This document shows, in pieces, positions 51,537-60,500 of a stretch of 64,000 nucleotides of DNA (its first letter is position 1; each line of letters opens with the position of its first letter). The stretch covers positions 28,723,349-28,787,348 of the forward strand of contig CM038702.1 in assembly GCA_021613375.1 (NCBI GenBank), in the 5' to 3' direction. The notes beneath the pieces were generated by a model. That model saw only the letters and a list, made by a program, of their open reading frames with translations. It was not told the DNA's origin and made no database searches. Source of the DNA: Megaleporinus macrocephalus. Taxonomy: Eukaryota; Chordata; Actinopteri; Characiformes; Anostomidae. Made by a program: the position numbers and the translations under genes.

Positions 51537-54500
51537 TTATAATGTTATTTCTGTTAATCTTTATATTACCAAAAAGTTTATTTGCTTAAGGCCCCAACCC
51601 TAACCTCAGCAAAAATGTTTTTACCCAACAAAGTACAGTATGCAAAAATACCTTCTGTCCAAATGTAAAGAATGATGATTCATTTTAGTGAAGAGGACTT
51701 AATATGTAAGCCAGATTATAATAGTTATCAGCACTGCAGTGACACTGATGTGGTGGTGTGTTTGTGTGCTGCTGTAGTGTTTAAACACTGTGTCCACTCT
51801 CTGTCCACTCTATTACACATTCCTGCCCTGCTGGTCCACCTTATAGATGTAAAGTCAGAGACGACAGAGCTCATTGACAGCTCATCAGTCTTTCATTAGT
51901 GGTCACAGGACTCTTTTGGCTTAATTTTTATGGTTATTGGAATATTCGCAGTCCAGCAGTGACACTGAGGTGTTTAAAACCCCTAACACACCACCACCAT
52001 GTCGGTGTTACTGCAGTGCTAAGAATGATCCACCACCCAAATAATACCTGCTCTTTGGAGGTTCTGACTCTTGAAGAACAGTGTAAAAAATATATGAACA
52101 GATGAACAGATGGACCACAGTGTGTAATTATGAAACTACAAAGTGTTACTGTATGGTAAGTGGAGCTGATAAACAGATATTGTAGAAACGAGGTGATTGC
52201 AATGTTATGTCTGATCTGTGAATTAGCTATCAAAAACAGATCCATTTTTGTTTTCTTGCACGTTTGTAAAAGTAGCAACAGTGTCCCTCTGCCTACCACC
52301 TACCACAGAAAATATAGGGATAAAGTCGATAACATAGCTTTGTACTACTTGTATCTATTTTATTATTTTAAAATTTACAACACAACCAAAATTTGCCTGT
52401 CATAAATGCCCACCTTGTCAGGCGGTACATGTTGGCAATGACCAGCGAGTCTAATACACTCACACACACACAGAAACAGACGATTTTTTCTGAATGCCAA
52501 GGCTCCACATTTACAATCACTACTATTTTTCTTGCTGTTAAATGATAAATGTTACTTCCATGGCTTTTTTAAAATTTTCTCCAATTTTGGAAGGTGGGGT
52601 ACATTAATACCCACATATCATCACATGTATCTCTATATTTGTATCTTGTTTGTATCTTTTGAACGTAGCTCCTGTTTACATTGTGTAAAAATTTCCTGAT
52701 GAATGCACTGATGGAAATGCTTAAAAATTTTTTATTTACATAAAAAATGTTGTTGGCCTCTCCTGTAAAGTGACCTATTTGGCAATACTTGTTTTTCTTT
52801 GAACAGCGATTATGCACAGGTAAGTGTGTGTATGTGCATGCGTGTGTGTGTGTGAGTCTGTGTGCGTGAGTGAGTGTGTAGAGGGTGGGCAGGGCAGTGA
52901 GGCATCACAAAAGACACCACAGCCCCGTCTTCTGATAATGCACTTTTAAGAACACAAGCTTTAGAGACTTTTCCTGAGCCACAGATTCACACCAATATTA
53001 CAGCAGGCAGCTGTCTTTTCTTTCTCTCCCCAAGCTCACTTTAAATCTTAGCTTTGATGCTAGGAGGATTGTTTTTTGTGGCACAGATCCTTCTGTGACT
53101 GTGTCGCATTTCCTTTTTTGTCAGCGTGATCCACTTTTAAGTGTTGCGTATTTTCAGAACATAAAAAACTGATGGGGTAGAGTAGAAGAGGAGAGAGGCA
53201 AAGCTGATGAGGCCAGATTTGATGCTGCCTCCATTTAGGCATAAAATCTGTGATGCATGGTGGCATATAACATAGTAGATGTCTAATGGTCTTATATGGA
53301 CTTAATTTGACCATGGTATTTGTCAACATTCTGAAGACATCTCAATAACTCTCCAGTCAGGAAATATGTAACTGACTTTTTTTTCTGTGTTCATGCTGTA
53401 GCTTGAAATATTCTGTGAGGTGATGACCACACAGCAGGCTGCCTATGTGATGGTGACAGACTACCTGCAAAACAACTACAGGGACCAACAGCAGCAGTTC
53501 ATGGGCCAGGTTTTCTCTTCTTACACGGGCACAGAGGAAGTCCTTGCTCCTAGTGAGTATACCACATGTAAACACTTCCATAGACAACTGTAACCTCAGG
53601 TTAACATTCCTTATTGTGTTAAAAAAGTGGCCTAGGCCAAATTTAGGAAATTACCATTCTTGTGTTCAGCGTGTAGCTCAGAGCCAGAGAATGTCCAGGC
53701 AGATCCCCAGAACTACACCAGCATTATGGTGACGTGGGAACGGCCACGTGCTGTCCATGAAACCAGCATCGAGAGATACTTGGTCACCTACCAGAGACTA
53801 CAGGGCAAAGATCCGCCTAAACGTCAATACTTGACAGATGGAGATCAAGATGTGGTAAACTGTTTTTCTTGGAAAAAAGGCTTCATTGGCTTAATTGTAC
53901 TTCTTATGAAGGTACTTTTTTGGTTTGATTTTTTGCTTTCTCTGACAGGGAGCCATCATCTACAACTTGTTGGCCAATAGTAGCTATGTTGTCCAAGTGG
54001 TGGCACTGTGCACCAATGGCCTGACTGGTCGAATGAGTGATCAGTTCATAGTAGACATGCCTCTGGAAGATCCTGGTAGTACCAGCTCTGCTTACTAGTT
54101 TGCACTTTACTCCAATTACACAGTGAACTCAATATGTAATTTCATAGGTAGTGCGTTTATGCCATAATATAAATTTGGATTATTTAAAAAGGAATCTTTT
54201 TTACATTTTAGAAAATGATCCTGATCCTTCCTCAGAATCAGAAGAATATATTGAGGTATCACTTTAAAATCTTAAATTCTAAAAAAAGTTTTTTCTGACA
54301 TAAGAGATTCAATAACTATGATTTTATTTCAGGAGGCCTCCCAGCCCACTTTATCTAGAAGCAGGACAACAAAGAAACCCCAGGTTTTGCCTGGCCGAGC
54401 CTTCATCCGTGACTCCTCTTCCTCTAAAAGCTCCATATATGTCACCACTGCAACTGATCAGCCAGGTTTCCTCTTTCCATCAGTCAGAACGACCACAGCT

Positions 54501-57500
54501 CCTGTGCGACAGAGAATCACAGAAGAGTCTTCCTTGTCCTGGTCATCTGATCAGAAAGAGGCAGGAAGCCGCACTAAGCGACCATTCAGCTTTCTTGTGC
54601 CAGAGGAGGCCGACCTCCCTCCTCCAGATGGCATGCTGGTGACTGATGTGTACTATGAGGACTTCCACAATCTGAGCGTTAGGGCAATCACACCTCATCC
54701 AGACAACAACCTACTTAACTTCTCCACACTCATAAGTGCTCAGGACCAGGACAAGAGTACAACCACAAAAAATGACCACAGGGTTAAAAACATTCAGCCT
54801 GAAACCTTAGTCCCCGTGACTTCCAGCCCATCTGGTATTGTCAGTCAAACCCCCGTTTGGAGGACAAGATCTACTACCAAATCACCTATTGCCTCTTCTA
54901 GTACTCCATACATCTCCTCGGCCCTGTCCACGTTGTCTGCCTCAGTGAAAAAGGTTTTTCACCAAACCACTCAGCCACTGTTCATTGGTAAGTCCATGAC
55001 TCTTTCTTGTTGATCTCTTGACCCCAACATTCTCCATCAAACAGGAACACACTAGCATCAGTACGTTTGGAAATTTAGATAATGATTTACCAAATGCTGC
55101 TAAACAGTGTAATTCACCAAAAGTTCCATGACATTTGTTGAAGAATGTTGGGTCACTTTGGGCTATATACGCATTATCTGCCTGCTTGCTGGCTGCCAAA
55201 CGGTGATGGTGCTCTCGGTTTTTGGCTAATTGTGTGGTAAAGAGCTAGAAGCGTAGAGGGCTGTGCTGTGGTTTGCTGTTGATTTTGCCACTTGCATAAA
55301 AACATGATGACAACATTAAAGATGTCAATTGTGGTGTCTGCGTTTATTAGTTTATTCGGCGGAATTAGTTGTCAAAAGCAATAAGTGCGCAAACATAGAA
55401 ACCTATCAGACTCTTTCCTTAAGACTGTAAAATCGACTGACTCCTCCACTTTTTTATAATGATGGCAAATGCCATTTCTCTTCCTGCTGCTCCTGGGTAC
55501 TCATCAGATCAGCGTGGCTGTCCTCTGGCCATGGGTGATGGTGCCCCCTGTTGGCTGTTTTACTTTGCTACTAAGAATGGTAGTTTCGCTACCTGCTTTG
55601 CTTTGTCAGTGCTGCCCACTTCCAGTCTATACTGTGCTCGGGAGACATCTAACCCTCTAGGAGTATCTGTTTCAGCCACTTCAGCCACCACTCAAGAGGC
55701 ATCTGCCACACGGGTTTCTACAGTGTCCCCTGATTCCTCCACACTGCGCACTCTGTTCTCCACAGAAAAATTCTCCACTTCTCTGCTCTCTGCAGAAGAG
55801 CAGGGGGAGTCCAGTGGCTCAGGATTTTCTTCTTCCATCTTTATGGAGCAATTAGACTGGAAATATGCAGCGGAAGGAACATCAGCTCTTACAGACAGGC
55901 TCAGAGACATGCTCAGAGAGGCAAGCACCAGCGAAAGAGCGGAGAACCACGGCAGCGGGGACTATGAGGGTCTTCCGTCTGTTATTTACTCTGAAAGGGA
56001 GCTGAGGGACCAGGGGAGGTCCAAAGAATCATTGAGCACAGAGTTTATAGTGTGGCAGAGAGGGGTATCTGAGGTTGCCAGTAGTTCCAATGAACGAAGC
56101 TCAGAAATTCACAACATTGACAAAACCACCCAAGCACAAACTGACTGCGCAAACAGGGAGACTGTGGAAGATCTGAATACAGGTAAAACTTCCTGGCTGA
56201 CCATCCCTCTGGGTGATGAATTTTTCCTGATGACGAAAATACTTTTCTTGAATGAATATTCAAAAAGTGATTCCTAGTCCTAAAACATTAATGACCCATA
56301 AATGGCTCAAAGTGCAACATTTTCCAGTGCTCATGCACATGGGCTTGTATAAGTAAATATAAGTAAATTCAGTAAAGTAGTCAGTGAATATGATCCTTTG
56401 TAACATCTGTGTTTTTCTGGACAGAGGTAAGCAACAGCAGCCCACAGTCACGCATAGGAATGGTGGGAGGTGTCGAGAGAGAAAGGAGAACGGTAGTGCC
56501 GCTGGCGGTGGTGTCTACCCTTACTGTACTTTGTCTTCTGGTGCTAGTGGCTATTCTCATCTACTGGAGGTAGTATCAAATACATGTCTGCAAACACATG
56601 TGCATACACACATTAAAAACAAAAAGCAATAAGGAATGGCAAGTATTAAATTGTCATGAAGACATGAAGTGCTGTTGTGTGCTTGCAGGAAATGCTTTTA
56701 CGCAACGCATTTGTATGTGGAGGATAACGCAACTCCCCGAATCATAACAGCTCCATCTACACCTCTGCTCCTTGCTACAGGTAACCAGGCCCACACATAC
56801 ATAAATGCGCATATACAATGTCTTATTCTTTGAAAAACAAAAAACACATTACAATAAACTCAAATAAATAACCAACACATTGTTTAAAATCCATCCCAAC
56901 CCCTATGCAGACTTCGCCACAGACATTTACAGTATCTTAACTAATCAATAATGTTTCCCAACATGTCCTGGAAGTATTTCACACATGGGTTTCACACGGG
57001 TGAAATGACTCATGTTCTCTTTGCAGGTTACATTTATTTCAGTACAGTGCTGTCATATTAGTTATATTTCAAACAGAAATATAGAATGGAATGGCAGAAA
57101 GACAAGGAGTGAGTTTTTATAAATGTATATTCATGTAATCAGCATGCAGGACCCCTGAACAGTCAGATCACATCTCCATGTGGCATACAGGCAATTAGGA
57201 GGTCTTTAAAGGTGCTGCTTTGTAACAGGATGGCACTCTTGACCTGGAGAAATATGCCACAGATGTGACAAGCTATATCAGCACTTGTGTTGAAAACCTC
57301 TGGACATACCTCAACCCAAAACTCATAAACAGTGAGGTTTGGTCCACTGCATGACTGCTCCTCTGCATTTGTCTCAGGCAACACTAATGTCTAAAGAAAG
57401 GCCAGGTATGACTTATGTAGGTCTGTTAAAAAGCATAGGGGTCAAAACAGACTTGGAACACCACTGCAACAACACTCACACCACACAATGTGGCAAGGAT

Positions 57501-60500
57501 TGCAACAGTTCACTGATTATAGAACCAGATGAGTTGAATGACTTCTATGCTTGCTTTGAGTCCTCAACAAAGAACCACCAAAGAGGGTTCCAGATCTGAC
57601 TAAGAATGTGGTCCTATGCTCATTACCTCTCTCATTGCAGATTGCTCAATTGCACATGTTTGTACAAATACACAGGTCATTTCAGTGTATCACTCCTATA
57701 TGGCACAACTGTATTTGTTGTACTACACTTTTGTGCTACACTTTTGTGTTTACTTTTAAAGAATAATTAAGTCTCTGCTATTGCATAGAATTGTGCAGTA
57801 TTGTCACTTTGCACTCATATCACATATTGTGTATACAGTCGTGGCCAAAAGTTGGCACAAATAAGAATGGCACAAATTTTGGTTTTCTGCATCAGTTCTT
57901 ATGGTGGCAATTTGTATTAACCCTAGATTGTGAATAGTGATTAGATGAATTGCAATTAATTGCAAAGTCCTTCCCTGCCATGAAAAATTACGTTATCACA
58001 AATTTAACTGCATTACAGCCACTGCATTTCAGCCACTGCATTTTAGCCCTACACAACAGCCTGCAAACATAATTTTGAGTGATGATCTCATTAGCTCAGG
58101 AGATTTTAGGAGGACAATACAGTTGATATCACTGTCCTGCTGATCAGAAGAGCTGACTGTCTGCTTTAAAAGGTTAGTGGTCCTTTCAAGTTTTCTTCTG
58201 TTAACCATGGTTAGTTGCAAGGAAACAAGTGTGATCATCATTGCATTGCATCAAAAGGGTTTCACAGGTGAGGACATTGCTGCTTGTAAGATAGTACCTC
58301 AGTCAACCATTTATCAAATCATCAAGAACTTTAAGGAGAGTAGTTTAGTTGCAGTGAAGAAGCTTCAGGGCACCTAGAAAGTCAAGCAAGCGTCAGGACC
58401 ATTTCCTATAGAGGATGCAGCTACGAGATCGGGTCACCCCCAGTTCTCTCAAAGAAACATCAAGGATGGACGGACATTCTGCAGGAAGTACAAAATAAAC
58501 TTGCATCCCGAGAGCCCGTTGTCAATCCTCAAAAAGAGGGTGGACAAACAAAAACCCAGGAACTCCAAACACTGATTAGGCAAGAATGGGTTGCCATCAT
58601 TCAAGATTTTGCCCAGAAGCTGATATCCAGCATGCCGAGGAAGTCTTTCCTTAAACTGGATGTATTTGACAATAAAAAATGAACACACATATGGAATGCT
58701 TATAATTGTACTTCATTATACCATATAAACATTTTACAACAGGTTCTAAAAAAATGAGGCAGCAAACTTTGTGAACCAAAATTTGTGGCATTCTCAAAAG
58801 TTTTGGCCACCAATGTACATTCTGCTCTTATACTGGTACAACCTGCCATAACTGCAGATACACACAGACTGTATATTATAGATCAGGTAAATTGCATAAT
58901 TATTCATGCATGTTTGGGTTTTCAGAGGACCATGCAGCCCTTCCTGTGAAAGAGTTTGTAAAGCATGTAGCAGATCTTCACTCCAACAACACATTTTCAA
59001 AGGAGTTTGAGGTAACTCTAATCCAATTGTGTTACAAAATCTTTTTAATCCTCTTTTTTAATAATCCCTTGATTATAATAAATGTGCCTTGACTGAGCTA
59101 AGAGGATCTGTGAAAAGTAACCCGAATGATTTGACTGTTGTGGAGACCTGTGATGACACTGGAGCATGCTCTGTGTGAGGGACACCACTTGGCACTCATT
59201 TGGGCAGCATTATCTGCATGACTATACACTTAAAGCAGTGTAAAGCAACATATTCCCCAAGTTCTCACACACTCGGTATTAGCACTGGCTGTTCACTGTT
59301 TGTCCTAAATGTTCATTGTCATGTTTTTTTCTGCATTTTACCCCCTTTCCTTCATTAGATCTTGAAAGAGTCTTATGAGGTAAGACAAGTCTGTCTATGT
59401 TTTTATCTCCCTCTTAACTGCATAGCTGTAGTTATGTTGTTTCTTGTGTTGCATAGCTAATGTACAGCTACTGCCAGTACTACTGGATGTTCTTTGCATG
59501 AATACTAGCTTATGTGTGATATATGTGGTAGCTACACTAGTTGTTGGGTGGGAAACTGTACTGTCATAAAGAACTGACAGGAATCGATGGTCTTTTACAG
59601 GAGATTCAGTCCTGCACTGTGGACATGGGCATTACAACGGACAGTTCGAACCACCCAGACAACAAGAGCAAGAACAGATATATCAACATCCTGGCTTGTA
59701 AAAAACATTTTGTTCTCTCCTACATACATGCAGATAATGGACAGTGACACAAGTGTGATAACAATGAGGTCTATTATATATTGATTAACTGGTGTTAACA
59801 TAGTACATAGCCCATTTCTAGTGTGCCAAGCACTGTTTTTGGACACACCTATCTGTAATTTATTTTGTAATGTATAATGGCCTGCATACATGATAGTGCC
59901 TTTTTGACCCACACATCAAGAGACAAACTTTTGTTAGCCCTTTTCTCCTTATTATCCATAAGCCCTTTCTATGGCACACAGTTGACCAGGAAAGAGCTGA
60001 ACAGCCACGTATTTTATGATAAGAGGCATGTGTAGCATTTTTTAAGCCCCAAAATAAAGCTGCATCTTGTAGTTGTTATATTTCAAATCTCATGTGCTCA
60101 TGCCTTTTCTTTCCCAGATGATCACAGTCGAGTCAAGCTGTCCCATAATGCAGAGAAAGATGGAAAATCTGGAGACTACATAAATGCCAATTATGTGGAT
60201 GTAAGTGTTTTATGTAAACACACACACAAAGTGTTTTAATTATTTAATTTACTCCACTCCTTAGATTTAACAAAAATGCTAAAGGCATTGTGTCTTTTTG
60301 GTACAACATGAGCTCTGGTGCAAATTGGTGCTTTTGTCACTGATTAGAAATATGATTTATATTGTGTACTGATTGTCATGGATCATAACTATGATGATGG
60401 ATTTTCCTAGGGCTACAAACACCCTAGGGCTTACATTGCAGCCCAGGGCCCTCTAAAGGCCAGCCTGGAAGACTTCTGGCAGATGGTGTGGGAGCAGAAC

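Larger units (their letters stand above)
49437..53401. other. ptprz1 introns 3-7
   Basis: Between the CA-domain exons the introns are small (about 300-460 bp), apart from intron 7 (51432-53401), which holds the CA microsatellite and a hairpin MITE. The remainder is AT-rich with nothing recognised. Confidence 0.45.
42868..53552 (+). other. ptprz1: ptprz1 exons 2-8: acatalytic carbonic-anhydrase-like domain
   Basis: Residues about 40-305. The CA fold text is clear: [48 protein letters not shown] and FSSYTGTEE. Of the three zinc-binding histidines of active carbonic anhydrases, only the second remains (His132). The first is Thr130 and the third is Gln157, so no hydration activity is expected. 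In the family this domain binds cell-adhesion partners such as contactins. Confidence 0.9.
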
